Under the pieces are notes generated by a model, which did no database searches, was not told where the DNA came from, and saw only the letters and a list, made by a program, of their open reading frames with translations. From Odoribacter sp. (GTDB lineage: Bacteria > Bacteroidota > Bacteroidia > Bacteroidales > Marinifilaceae): DNA of 16,221 nt. The stretch lies in assembly GCA_020024465.1 (NCBI GenBank), contig JAHHTT010000050.1:1-16221 (forward strand), given 5' to 3'. Made by a program: the position numbers and the translations under genes. Numbering within the stretch: position 1 is the stretch's first letter; each line of letters begins with the position of its first letter. Shown piece after piece: positions 6,003 through 14,850 of the stretch.

Positions 6003-8114
6003 ATGAAGGCTAAAGATGATATAAATTATAGAACGATAGGACTGTACCTTGGAATTGTCATTATTTGCGGTTTTTTGATTTTAGGTCGGGCTGTATATGT
6101 AATGACGGTGGAGGGTAGTAAGTGGCGTAGTCTGGCTTTTGTCAATGTGCCAACAAAGCCAGTGAGCCTTGCTCCTAATCGTGGTGATATCTGTGCTGAT
6201 GACGGTCGTATATTAGCAACGTCTGTGCCATTTTATGAAATACGTTTTGACCCTATTGCTGTAAAAAAGGAAGTTTTTCAAGAAAATATTGACAGTTTGG
6301 CATATTGTTTATCAAAATTTTTTAGGGATGGAAGTAAGAGTTTTTATAAAGAGAAATTGACGAGAGCAAGAAGTGCTAAGCATCCCAATCGGTATTTGCT
6401 GATAAATAAACGTAAAGTCAATCATACGGAATTGAAGATAATCAGACAGTTTCCTATTTTCCGTTTAGGCAAGAACAAAGGAGGCTTTCAGACAATCGTA
6501 TCTAATAAACGTTTGCAGCCTCATGTGAATTTGGCTGTGCGTACAATTGGATATTTAAATGAATCGACATCGGGAATACAGGAGGGACGAGTTGGTTTGG
6601 AGGCTGCTTTTGAAAATGAACTAAAGGGAGAGGAAGGTGAAGGAATTAAACGGATGATGTCGGGAACGTGGATGGTGTTGCCGGAACGAGAGCCTGTTGA
6701 TGGACATGATATTGTGACAACAATTAATGTGGATTATCAAGATATTGTCCAGCATGCTTTGAAAAAACAATTGGAAAAGAGTAATGCCACACACGGTTCG
6801 GCTATATTGATGGAAGTGAAAACGGGAGATATTAAAGCAATAGCTAATATGGCTAAAATTTCTAATGGTCAGTATATTGAATCTCAGAATTTTGCGATTA
6901 GCGGTGCTGGCGAGCCGGGTTCTGTTATCAAAGTTGCATCGTTTATAGCTTTGTTGGAAGATGGTATCATAACACCTGATGATACGATAGATTTGGGAGA
7001 AACGGGTAAATATCTTTTTAAAAAGACACAATTGAGTGAAGCTCATGGAGGATTAGGTAAAGTGACGGTACAGCAAATGTTGGAAAAATCTGCCAATGGT
7101 ATAGCTAAATTGGTGTATGATAATTATAAAGATCGACCTGAAAAGTTTGTTGATCGCTGGTATTCAATGGGTTTAAATAATAAGACAGGAATCTGTCTTC
7201 CTGGAGAAGCAGAGCCTCTTATAAAATATCCAACAGATAAAACTTGGTCGGGTATTAGTTTGCCATGGATGGCTTTTGGTTATGAATCAAAATTAACTCC
7301 GTTACAGATATTGGCTTTTTATAATGCTATTGCAAATGATGGTCAGCGGATGCGTCCCAGATTGGTGAAAGAGGTGCGTAATCATGGTCAAGTGGTGGCA
7401 TCTTTTGATACAGAAGAAATCGGAGGACGAATCTGTAGTCGAAAAAGTTTGGCCGGAATTCGGAGAATGCTTGAGGGAGTTGTAGAAAATGGGACAGGAA
7501 AGAATATTTATACAACAAAATATAAAATTGCTGGTAAAACTGGAACTTCGCGTATTGCAAGTACTAATGGTGGCGGATATGTTCCCAATAGTTATCGCGC
7601 TAGTTTTGTAGGGTATTTCCCTGCAGATAAACCCCTTTATTCGTGTATTGTTGTGATAGATAATCCACGTAATGGGTATTATGCGACAACAGTTTCGGCC
7701 CCTGTTTTTAGAGAAATTGCCGATAAGGTGTATTCAATGGCTTATGTGCAATATGGAGAACTAGAATATGAAACTGATAAGTCTTTGCCTGTATGTAAAA
7801 ATGGCTTGAAGGAGGATTTTAAGGTAATCTTAAATGAGTTGGATATAAATGTAGATGGTTGGGGAAATGTAAATGAAACGGATTGGGTGATGACAGTAAG
7901 TAATGAAGGTGAAAATATTATAGTGAAACCTAATGTGGTTAATTTTACGACAGTGCCTAATGTTAAGGGAATGGGATTACGTGATGCCTTATTTGTATTG
8001 GAAAATTCTAGTTTGAAAGTAGGTGTTGTAGGGGCAGGTATGGTACGATCTCAATCGTTACAGCCTGGAAGTGATGTTCCTCGAGGAAGTTATATACATA
8101 TAGAATTAAGATGA
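6003..8114 (+). CDS. ftsI: Penicillin-binding protein, septal transpeptidase (FtsI/PBP3) with C-terminal PASTA domain
   Basis: This class B PBP crosslinks septal peptidoglycan. Numbering is from ATG 6003 (703 residues); GTG 5997 would add two. One membrane anchor lies at about 13-33, then the PBP dimerisation domain starting with PNRGDI. The transpeptidase domain has SVIK with nucleophile S307, SAN at 363-365 and KTGT at 512-515. One PASTA domain closes the protein (about 651-703, from VPNVKGMGLRDAL to HIELR). The SxxK tetrad is SVIK where STFK is more common; the catalytic Ser and Lys are kept. A terminal PASTA domain in a Gram-negative FtsI is usual for Bacteroidota but absent from the E. 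coli protein. ATG 6003 was preferred over GTG because it gives a standard short cytoplasmic N-terminus. It is followed by murE after 41 bases, the largest gap within the operon. Confidence 0.95.
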   Translation: MKAKDDINYRTIGLYLGIVIICGFLILGRAVYVMTVEGSKWRSLAFVNVPTKPVSLAPNRGDICADDGRILATSVPFYEIRFDPIAVKKEVFQENIDSLAYCLSKFFRDGSKSFYKEKLTRARSAKHPNRYLLINKRKVNHTELKIIRQFPIFRLGKNKGGFQTIVSNKRLQPHVNLAVRTIGYLNESTSGIQEGRVGLEAAFENELKGEEGEGIKRMMSGTWMVLPEREPVDGHDIVTTINVDYQDIVQHALKKQLEKSNATHGSAILMEVKTGDIKAIANMAKISNGQYIESQNFAISGAGEPGSVIKVASFIALLEDGIITPDDTIDLGETGKYLFKKTQLSEAHGGLGKVTVQQMLEKSANGIAKLVYDNYKDRPEKFVDRWYSMGLNNKTGICLPGEAEPLIKYPTDKTWSGISLPWMAFGYESKLTPLQILAFYNAIANDGQRMRPRLVKEVRNHGQVVASFDTEEIGGRICSRKSLAGIRRMLEGVVENGTGKNIYTTKYKIAGKTGTSRIASTNGGGYVPNSYRASFVGYFPADKPLYSCIVVIDNPRNGYYATTVSAPVFREIADKVYSMAYVQYGELEYETDKSLPVCKNGLKEDFKVILNELDINVDGWGNVNETDWVMTVSNEGENIIVKPNVVNFTTVPNVKGMGLRDALFVLENSSLKVGVVGAGMVRSQSLQPGSDVPRGSYIHIELR

Positions 8115-8155
8115 CAAAAAGATAAATAGAGAGGCGGTGGAAGCCGTATAATGAT

Positions 8156-9613
8156 ATGAAGAAATTGAATGAATTATTAGTTGATGTATGTGTAAAATCC
8201 CTGCAGGGAAATATGGATAAAGAGATTTCGCATGTACATTTTGATTCAAGAAAAATTGAACACGGTGATTTATTTGTTGCTTTGCGTGGTGTGAATGTTG
8301 ATGGACATACTTTTATTAGTAAGGCTGTTGAAGCTGGATGTTTTGCTGTAATATGTGAAGAGTTGCCGCAAGAAATATCTGACGAAGTAACTTATATTGA
8401 GGTAGAAAACACATCGGAAGCTTTGGGAAATATTGCTTCAAATTATTATGAGCATCCTTCTTTAAAAATGAAATTGGTTGGAGTTACAGGGACTAATGGT
8501 AAAACAACAACCGCAACATTGCTCTATGAAGTAGCTCGTTTGGCTGGTTTTAAAGCAGGTTTATTATCAACTGTTTGTAATTATATCGGAGATGAAAAAA
8601 TAGCATCTACTCATACAACACCAGATGTTTTGACTATTAATGAACTTATGCATCAGATGGTTGAGGTCGGATGTACTTATTGTTTTATGGAGGTAAGTTC
8701 ACATTCGATTCATCAAAAACGTATTGCTGGATTGGATTTTGACGGAGCAATTTTTTCAAATATTACACATGATCATTTAGATTATCATAAAACTTTTCGA
8801 GCTTATATTGAAGCAAAAAAAGCTTTTTTTGATAATCTTCCTGCGTATGCATTCGCCCTGACAAATGGAGATGATAAGAATGGAATGGTGATGTTACAAA
8901 ATACGATAGCTCGGAAATTTGTTTATTCATGTCATCGTTTAACAGATTTCAACTGTAAGATTATAGAAAAATATTTGGATGGAATGTTGTTGAAGTTGGA
9001 TGGAGTAGAAGTATGGACTAAATTTACAGGAAATTTTAATGCTTATAATATTTTGGCTGTTTATGCAGCAGCTTGTCTATTAGGGTTTGCTAAAGATGAT
9101 GTGATAAAATATATTAGTATGTTGGTTCCTGTTTCAGGTCGTTTTGAAACATTATTAGCTGATAATGGTGTAATGGCTGTTGTTGATTATGCGCATACTC
9201 CGGATGCATTGGAAAATGTTTTATTTACTATTAGAGGCTTGGTTAAAAAAGGAAATATTGTGATTACTGTGGTAGGTGCTGGAGGTGATAGGGATAAAAC
9301 AAAACGTCCCAAAATGGCTGAAGCTGCTTGTCGTTATAGTGATCGAATAGTATTGACTTCTGACAATCCGAGAAACGAGGAGCCAGAGAGTATCATAGAA
9401 GATATGCAAATGGGGGTTAAGCTTGAAGATAGAGATCGGGTTAATACAATTACTGACCGTCGGGAAGCAATTGATTTTGCCATCAGATTAGCTAAGGCAG
9501 GAGATATTGTATTGATTGCAGGTAAAGGTCATGAGAATTACCAGGAAATAAAAGGGGTGAAGCACCATTTTGATGATAAGGAAGTCGTTCACGAGGTTTT
9601 TAGTCATTTGTAA
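8156..9613 (+). CDS. murE: UDP-MurNAc-L-Ala-D-Glu:meso-diaminopimelate ligase
   Basis: MurE adds the third amino acid of the stem peptide to UDP-MurNAc-L-Ala-D-Glu using ATP, in the cytoplasm. The 485-residue protein has the three Mur ligase domains. The ATP loop is TGTNGKTTT (111-119), the central domain has EVSSHS (179-184), HDHLDYH (205-211) and the likely carbamylated lysine K221, and the C-terminal domain has DYAHTPDAL (344-352). The substrate-choosing motif is DNPR (403-406), which marks meso-diaminopimelate enzymes; L-lysine enzymes differ at the Arg. GHENYQ follows near the end. ATG 8156 is used; the ATG at 8151 is out of frame. In most dcw clusters murF follows, but here mraY comes directly after 17 bases. 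Confidence 0.96.
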   Translation: MKKLNELLVDVCVKSLQGNMDKEISHVHFDSRKIEHGDLFVALRGVNVDGHTFISKAVEAGCFAVICEELPQEISDEVTYIEVENTSEALGNIASNYYEHPSLKMKLVGVTGTNGKTTTATLLYEVARLAGFKAGLLSTVCNYIGDEKIASTHTTPDVLTINELMHQMVEVGCTYCFMEVSSHSIHQKRIAGLDFDGAIFSNITHDHLDYHKTFRAYIEAKKAFFDNLPAYAFALTNGDDKNGMVMLQNTIARKFVYSCHRLTDFNCKIIEKYLDGMLLKLDGVEVWTKFTGNFNAYNILAVYAAACLLGFAKDDVIKYISMLVPVSGRFETLLADNGVMAVVDYAHTPDALENVLFTIRGLVKKGNIVITVVGAGGDRDKTKRPKMAEAACRYSDRIVLTSDNPRNEEPESIIEDMQMGVKLEDRDRVNTITDRREAIDFAIRLAKAGDIVLIAGKGHENYQEIKGVKHHFDDKEVVHEVFSHL

Positions 9614-9630
9614 TAATTAACAATATAAGT

Positions 9631-10881
9631 ATGTTATATCATTTATTTCAGTATTTGGAAAGTTTAGATATGCCTGGAGCAGGTATATTTCAATATATTA
9701 CCTTTCGATCGGGATGTTCTATTATTTTGTCTTTAATTATAGCAACAGTTGTAGGTAAGCGTGTTATCCGTTTGTTACAAAAACAGCAAATAGGTGAAGA
9801 AATTCGAGATTTAGGTTTAGAAGGGCAAATGGAAAAAAAAGGAACACCGACGATGGGCGGAATTATTATTTTGTTGGCAATTTTGCTTCCGGTTATATTA
9901 TTTGCTCGTTTGGATAATATTTATATTCAATTGATGATTATATCAACAATTTGGTTGGGATTAATAGGTTTTGCTGACGATTATATCAAGGTGTTCCGCA
10001 AGCATAAGGAGGGATTGAAGGGATATTTTAAAGTGGTAGGACAAGTCGGACTGGGATTAATTGTAGGTTTGACTCTTTATGTGAGTGATGAAGTTGTTAT
10101 TCGGGAAGTGGCAAAACCGATGGGATTAGGAGTAACAACTAGTATTGCAGATGAAGGATTTGCAAATGAAATGAAACAACAGGTTGTGATTAAAGATGTA
10201 AAATCAACTAAAACGACAATTCCTTTTTTTAAGAATAATGAAATGGATTATGCTTGGTTTACATCATGGGTTGGGAAATATTCTGAAACTTTAGGGTGGA
10301 TACTTTTTGTAATTGTTACGATCTTTATTATTACTGCAGTATCGAATGGAGCAAATTTGACGGATGGAGTAGATGGATTAGCAACAGGAATATCGGCTAT
10401 TATAGGTGTAACTTTGGGTATTTTGGCATATGTATCTGGAAATATGGTATATGCTGATTATTTGAATATTATGTATATCCCTCATTCTGGAGAATTGGTT
10501 GTATTTATATCTGCTTTTATTGGTGCTACAATCGGCTTTTTATGGTATAATTCCTATCCAGCTCAAGTCTTTATGGGAGATACAGGAAGCTTGTCTTTGG
10601 GGGGAATTATTGCAGTATTTGCGATTATTATTCATAAAGAGCTGTTGATACCTATATTGTGTGGAATTTTCCTGATGGAAAATCTATCTGTTGTAATGCA
10701 GGTGAGTTATTTTAAATATACGAAACGGAAATATGGAGAAGGACGTAGAATTTTTTTGATGTCGCCTTTGCATCATCATTTTCAAAAAAAGGGTATTTCA
10801 GAACCTAAAATTGTAACTCGTTTTTGGATTATTGGAATAATTTTGGCTGTGATTACGATTGTTACTTTAAAAATAAGATAA
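9631..10881 (+). CDS. mraY: Phospho-MurNAc-pentapeptide transferase MraY
   Basis: This integral membrane enzyme transfers phospho-MurNAc-pentapeptide from UDP to undecaprenyl phosphate, making lipid I. Conserved motifs are KKGTPTMGG (69-77), the Mg-binding FADDY (114-118), NLTDGVDGL (242-250), GDTGS (316-320) and the HHH of SPLHHHFQKKG (378-388). Around ten hydrophobic segments are visible. At 416 residues it is longer than the 360-residue E. coli enzyme; the extra length is mainly one hydrophilic stretch at about 152-198, just before IPFFKN, on the periplasmic side between membrane segments 4 and 5. The gene is 17 bases after murE and 12 before murD. Confidence 0.96.
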   Translation: MLYHLFQYLESLDMPGAGIFQYITFRSGCSIILSLIIATVVGKRVIRLLQKQQIGEEIRDLGLEGQMEKKGTPTMGGIIILLAILLPVILFARLDNIYIQLMIISTIWLGLIGFADDYIKVFRKHKEGLKGYFKVVGQVGLGLIVGLTLYVSDEVVIREVAKPMGLGVTTSIADEGFANEMKQQVVIKDVKSTKTTIPFFKNNEMDYAWFTSWVGKYSETLGWILFVIVTIFIITAVSNGANLTDGVDGLATGISAIIGVTLGILAYVSGNMVYADYLNIMYIPHSGELVVFISAFIGATIGFLWYNSYPAQVFMGDTGSLSLGGIIAVFAIIIHKELLIPILCGIFLMENLSVVMQVSYFKYTKRKYGEGRRIFLMSPLHHHFQKKGISEPKIVTRFWIIGIILAVITIVTLKIR

Positions 10882-10893
10882 ATCGGGGGTATT

Positions 10894-12225
10894 ATGAAAC
10901 TTGTGATTTTAGGAGGAGGAGAGAGTGGAGTAGGTGCTGCTTTGTTAGGGCGTAAATTAGGTTATGATGTGTTTTTATCAGATAAAGGAAAATTAGCTGA
11001 TTCTTATAGAAATATTTTGAATGAAGGAGGTTTTGATTTTGAGGAAGGAGGTCATACAGAACAACGAATTTTTGATGCGGATATTGTAGTGAAAAGTCCT
11101 GGTATTCCTGATACCATACCTATGATTATGCGTTTGCATGAGCAAGGTATTGAAGTTATTTCTGAGATAGAATTTGCTGGGCGTTATTCTTCTGCCAAGT
11201 ATATTTGTATAACGGGAAGTAATGGTAAAACGACAACAACTTTGTTGACTCATCATATTTTAAGGCGCGCGGGAATAGATGTCGGATTGGCTGGAAATGT
11301 TGGACGAAGTTTAGCTGCTCAAGTGGCTGAGAATGCCTATGGGGTATATGTTGTAGAATTGTCCAGTTTTCAGTTAGATGGAATGTTTCGTTTTAGAGCA
11401 GATATCGCTATATTGACAAATATTACCTCAGATCATTTGGATCGTTATGATTATAAATTTGAGAATTATATTAATTCTAAATTTCGCATATTAAATAATA
11501 TGCGTGTAGAAAATTTGTTTATTTATGGAAAAGACAGTGATGTTCTTGTAAATAAACTGGAAACATTGTCGGTTAAATCCGAATGTGTAGGTTTTACATA
11601 TGGAAAAAAAGATAAAGATTGTGCAGCTTGGATGGAAGGAGATGTTGTGAAGGCTGTTTTAAGGGGTCGGGTATTTCAAATTAATAAAAATGATATTACA
11701 ATTAAAGGCCGACATAATGTTTATAATGCAATGGCTGCCATTTTAGCATGTATGCAAATGAATTTGAGTGATGAACAGATTATGGATGGATTGAAAACTT
11801 TTCCTCAGGTGGAACATCGTTTGGAAACAGTTATGGTAAAAAATGGTATTATTTATATTAATGATTCTAAGGCGACAAATGTTGATTCTGCTTGGTACGC
11901 TCTTGATAGTATGATAGGACCTATTGTGTGGATTGCTGGAGGAATTGATAAAGGCAATGATTATAGCGTGTTGTTTGATTTGGTACGCGAGAAAGTGAAA
12001 GTGTTGATCTGTATGGGTGTTGATAATCGTAAATTAGTGCGGGAATTTAGTTCATTGTGTGAAGTGATTGATACAGCGAGTTTAGAAGAAGCTATGAAAG
12101 CAGTACAACAATGGGCTGTACCAGGTGATACAGTGCTGTTGTCTCCTTGTTGTGCAAGTTTTGATTTATTTAAGAATTATGAGGATAGAGGTCGATTGTT
12201 TAAAGATGCTATTCGAAAACTTTGA
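10894..12225 (+). CDS. murD: UDP-N-acetylmuramoyl-L-alanine:D-glutamate ligase
   Basis: MurD adds D-glutamate to UDP-MurNAc-L-Ala with ATP. The 443 residues include an N-terminal UDP-binding domain starting VILGGGESGVG (4-14), the ATP loop TGSNGKTTTT (107-116), VELSSFQL (154-161), NITSDHLDR (176-184), a likely carbamylated lysine K196, HRLE in the central-to-C-terminal region, then NDSKATN and the C-terminal LSPCCASFD with YEDRG. All expected motifs are present and length is normal. The start ATG 10894 gives the glycine-rich loop at the expected distance. The ftsW start lies seven bases after its stop. Confidence 0.96.
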   Translation: MKLVILGGGESGVGAALLGRKLGYDVFLSDKGKLADSYRNILNEGGFDFEEGGHTEQRIFDADIVVKSPGIPDTIPMIMRLHEQGIEVISEIEFAGRYSSAKYICITGSNGKTTTTLLTHHILRRAGIDVGLAGNVGRSLAAQVAENAYGVYVVELSSFQLDGMFRFRADIAILTNITSDHLDRYDYKFENYINSKFRILNNMRVENLFIYGKDSDVLVNKLETLSVKSECVGFTYGKKDKDCAAWMEGDVVKAVLRGRVFQINKNDITIKGRHNVYNAMAAILACMQMNLSDEQIMDGLKTFPQVEHRLETVMVKNGIIYINDSKATNVDSAWYALDSMIGPIVWIAGGIDKGNDYSVLFDLVREKVKVLICMGVDNRKLVREFSSLCEVIDTASLEEAMKAVQQWAVPGDTVLLSPCCASFDLFKNYEDRGRLFKDAIRKL

Positions 12226-12232
12226 ATGAAAG

Positions 12233-13714
12233 ATGAAAGATTTTGCTAAAAGATTATTAAAAGGAGATATCATCTTGTTGTGTGTAATTATTCTGTTAAT
12301 GCTTACATCACTATTGGTGATTTTTTCATCAACTGGGCGGTTGGCGTATTATGAGCAGGGTGGTAATACTTGGCATTATTTCTTTAAGCAATTGGGATTA
12401 TGTATTTCAGGACTTGTGATTATGTGGAGTATGAGATTTTTTTCTTGGAAATGGCTGTATGATCACGTAGGATTAATTCTTTTGGCTGCAGCCGGTTTAG
12501 TTGCCTTGGCTGCTTTTGGAGGAGAAAATATCAATGGAGCAGGTCGGTGGTTGAGAGTTCCTATTATAGGCATAACCTTTCAGCCTTCTGAAATTGCAAA
12601 AATCGCAGTTGTATTATTTTCTGCTAAATTACTTTCTGAATATCAAGAAACAGATAAATGTTCATCAGATGTGTTGAAATTCTTTTGGACTCCTTTAGTG
12701 GTTATCTTTCTGATTTTTTTGGACAATTTTTCTACGTCTGTATTAGTTGCTTTAGTTTGTTTGTTGATGTGTTGGGTTGGCAGAGTCCAAAACTTATTAT
12801 TGTTAAAATGGTTAGGAATTGGTGTAAGTACTTTAGTAATTGTGATAATTCTTGGTATTACTTTCCCTTCTGTTCAAAAAGCAGGTCGTATTGGAACGAT
12901 AGTCGGTCGTTTAGTTGCATGGGTTGATAAAGATAGAGATACGGATAAAGGAAAAAATTATAACTATCAATCAGATCAAGCTCATATTGCTGTTGCAAAA
13001 GGAGGAATGACCGGATGTGGACCAGGAAATAGCATACAAAGGAATTTTTTGCCTCATCCATATTCTGATTTTATTTATGCAATTATTATTGAGGAATATG
13101 GTTTAGTGGGTGGAATATTTATATTCTTTCTTTATACTATTATTTTATTTAGAGTAGGTGTTATTGCACATAAAACATTGAAAACGGAGCATTTGAATGC
13201 TCGGGGTGGACCAGAAATATTTCCAGCGTTAGTGGTTATCGGATTAGGTTTTTCTATTGTATTACAAGCAATGTTTCATATGGCAGTGAATGTAGGAGCT
13301 ATGCCAGTAACAGGACAAACACTTCCATTAGTAAGTATGGGTGGAACATCCATGTGGTTTGTGTTAGCTGCTTTGGGACTAATATTAAATATTGCATATG
13401 ATTATTCTTCTGATGGTTTTACAGAGAGAAGTTTTCAAAATCAATTTCGAACTAAAAATTTTAATTTTGAGCAATTTGATAATGTTGCTGATAAGGTTTA
13501 TGATGGAAAAAACTATGTTGTGAAGAAAACTGCATTAAGACGAACAGATCGTCGAAAAAATCAAGATATTGATGAAGATATAGCGTCTGAAGATTTTGAT
13601 ATGATAAACGAAAATGGTTTGCCGAATTTAGAAGAACAGTTACAAGGAGAGGGACGTAAAGTGGTGCAGGAATTAAAGAAAAGAGGAAGAAGAGGGGGAA
13701 TTAATGAGTTATAA
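12233..13714 (+). CDS. ftsW: Septal peptidoglycan glycosyltransferase FtsW (SEDS family)
   Basis: FtsW polymerises lipid II into glycan at the septum together with FtsI. This 493-residue protein has about ten membrane segments up to about residue 388. SEDS signatures are GRWLRVP (104-110), QPSEIAKIA (117-125), LPHPYSDFIYA with the likely catalytic Asp D279, IEEYGLVGG (286-294) and MPVTGQTLPLVSMGGTS (357-373). GQTLPLVSMGG replaces the more common GIPLPFISYGG, a mild variation. A long charged cytoplasmic tail follows (about 390-493) with several Arg/Lys clusters, ending KKRGRRGGINEL; this tail is well beyond the E. coli protein. FtsW rather than RodA is favoured by position in the dcw cluster. 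Confidence 0.94.
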   Translation: MKDFAKRLLKGDIILLCVIILLMLTSLLVIFSSTGRLAYYEQGGNTWHYFFKQLGLCISGLVIMWSMRFFSWKWLYDHVGLILLAAAGLVALAAFGGENINGAGRWLRVPIIGITFQPSEIAKIAVVLFSAKLLSEYQETDKCSSDVLKFFWTPLVVIFLIFLDNFSTSVLVALVCLLMCWVGRVQNLLLLKWLGIGVSTLVIVIILGITFPSVQKAGRIGTIVGRLVAWVDKDRDTDKGKNYNYQSDQAHIAVAKGGMTGCGPGNSIQRNFLPHPYSDFIYAIIIEEYGLVGGIFIFFLYTIILFRVGVIAHKTLKTEHLNARGGPEIFPALVVIGLGFSIVLQAMFHMAVNVGAMPVTGQTLPLVSMGGTSMWFVLAALGLILNIAYDYSSDGFTERSFQNQFRTKNFNFEQFDNVADKVYDGKNYVVKKTALRRTDRRKNQDIDEDIASEDFDMINENGLPNLEEQLQGEGRKVVQELKKRGRRGGINEL

Positions 13715-13732
13715 AAATAAATATTTACAAAT

Positions 13733-14839
13733 ATGAAGCGAATTATTGTCAGTGGAGGAGGAACTGGAGGTCATATATTTCCAGCTTTGTCAATTGCTAA
13801 TGCTTTGAAAAGTTTGATGCCAGATATAGAAATATTATTTGTAGGGGCAGAAGGAAAGATGGAAATGGAAAAAGTGCCTGAAGCAGGCTATCAAATTGAA
13901 GGATTGCCTGTGAGAGGTTTACGAAGAAAGTTTACATTTGAAAATATTAAAGTGCTGGTTAATTTATGGAAAAGTTTACGTAAGGCAAAACGTATTTTGC
14001 GAGAATTTAAACCTGATGCAGTTGTTGGTGTTGGCGGTTATGCAAGCGGACCTATTGGTAGAGTGGCTGGAAAAGCAGGAGTTCCTTTGATATTACAAGA
14101 ACAGAACTCTTATGCAGGGGTGACGAATAAATTATTGTCGAAATATGCTTGTAAAATATGTGTTGCTTATGATGGAATGGAGCGTTTTTTTGAAAGGGAT
14201 AAAATTGTATTTACTGGTAATCCTGTAAGAAAAGATTTGTTACAAATTCAGAATAAGCGAGAAGAAGGAATACAATTTTATGGTTTGGATTCAATGAAAA
14301 AAACGATTTTAGTGACTGGTGGAAGTTTGGGGGCTGGAACTTTAAATAAAGCTGTTAAAAAACATATAGCTAGCATTGCAAGTTGGAATAATGTGCAAAT
14401 ATTATGGCAGTGTGGTAGTTATTATTATAACGATTTGAATAAAGAATTGCACGCAACTTTACCTAAGAATATCTGTTTGACAGCCTTCCTGGAACGTATG
14501 GATCTGGCATATGCATGTGCTGATATTGTTGTTGCTCGAGCAGGAGCAGGAACTATTTCTGAGTTGTGTTTGTTAGGAAAGACAGCTATATTGGTGCCTT
14601 CGCCTAATGTAGCAGAAGACCATCAGACGAAAAATGCACAGGTATTGGTGAATAAAGAGGCTGCTATAATGCTACGAGATGTTGAAATAGAGGAAAGATT
14701 GGGAGATGTTTTATCATCTTTGTTAGCCAATGAGAAGAAAATGAATGATTTACGAAAGCAGATAGCCAAGTTAGCTGTTCATGATTCTGATATAATGATT
14801 GCTCGTGAAATTTTAAATGTAATAGGTGAGAGTAAATAA
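13733..14839 (+). CDS. murG: UDP-GlcNAc:lipid I GlcNAc-transferase MurG
   Basis: MurG is a GT-B fold glycosyltransferase at the inner face of the membrane that adds GlcNAc to lipid I to give lipid II. The 368-residue protein starts with the glycine loop SGGGTGGHIFPA (7-18, including H14), followed by VGVGGYASGP (98-107), LQEQNSYAG (121-129), and in the C-terminal half TGGSLGAGTLN, ARAGAGTISEL with the UDP-GlcNAc contact region, and SPNVAEDHQTKNA. Length and motif order are those of the family. The start at ATG 13733 is close to the glycine loop, as usual. It follows ftsW by 18 bases and precedes murC by 11. Confidence 0.96.
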   Translation: MKRIIVSGGGTGGHIFPALSIANALKSLMPDIEILFVGAEGKMEMEKVPEAGYQIEGLPVRGLRRKFTFENIKVLVNLWKSLRKAKRILREFKPDAVVGVGGYASGPIGRVAGKAGVPLILQEQNSYAGVTNKLLSKYACKICVAYDGMERFFERDKIVFTGNPVRKDLLQIQNKREEGIQFYGLDSMKKTILVTGGSLGAGTLNKAVKKHIASIASWNNVQILWQCGSYYYNDLNKELHATLPKNICLTAFLERMDLAYACADIVVARAGAGTISELCLLGKTAILVPSPNVAEDHQTKNAQVLVNKEAAIMLRDVEIEERLGDVLSSLLANEKKMNDLRKQIAKLAVHDSDIMIAREILNVIGESK

Positions 14840-14850
14840 ATTATGTAAGT

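Noticed and set aside
6621..7046. A 141-codon open frame on the reverse strand inside ftsI.
   Set aside because: It lies wholly within a well-supported gene, shows no domain, and has the composition expected of an antisense frame in AT-rich coding DNA.
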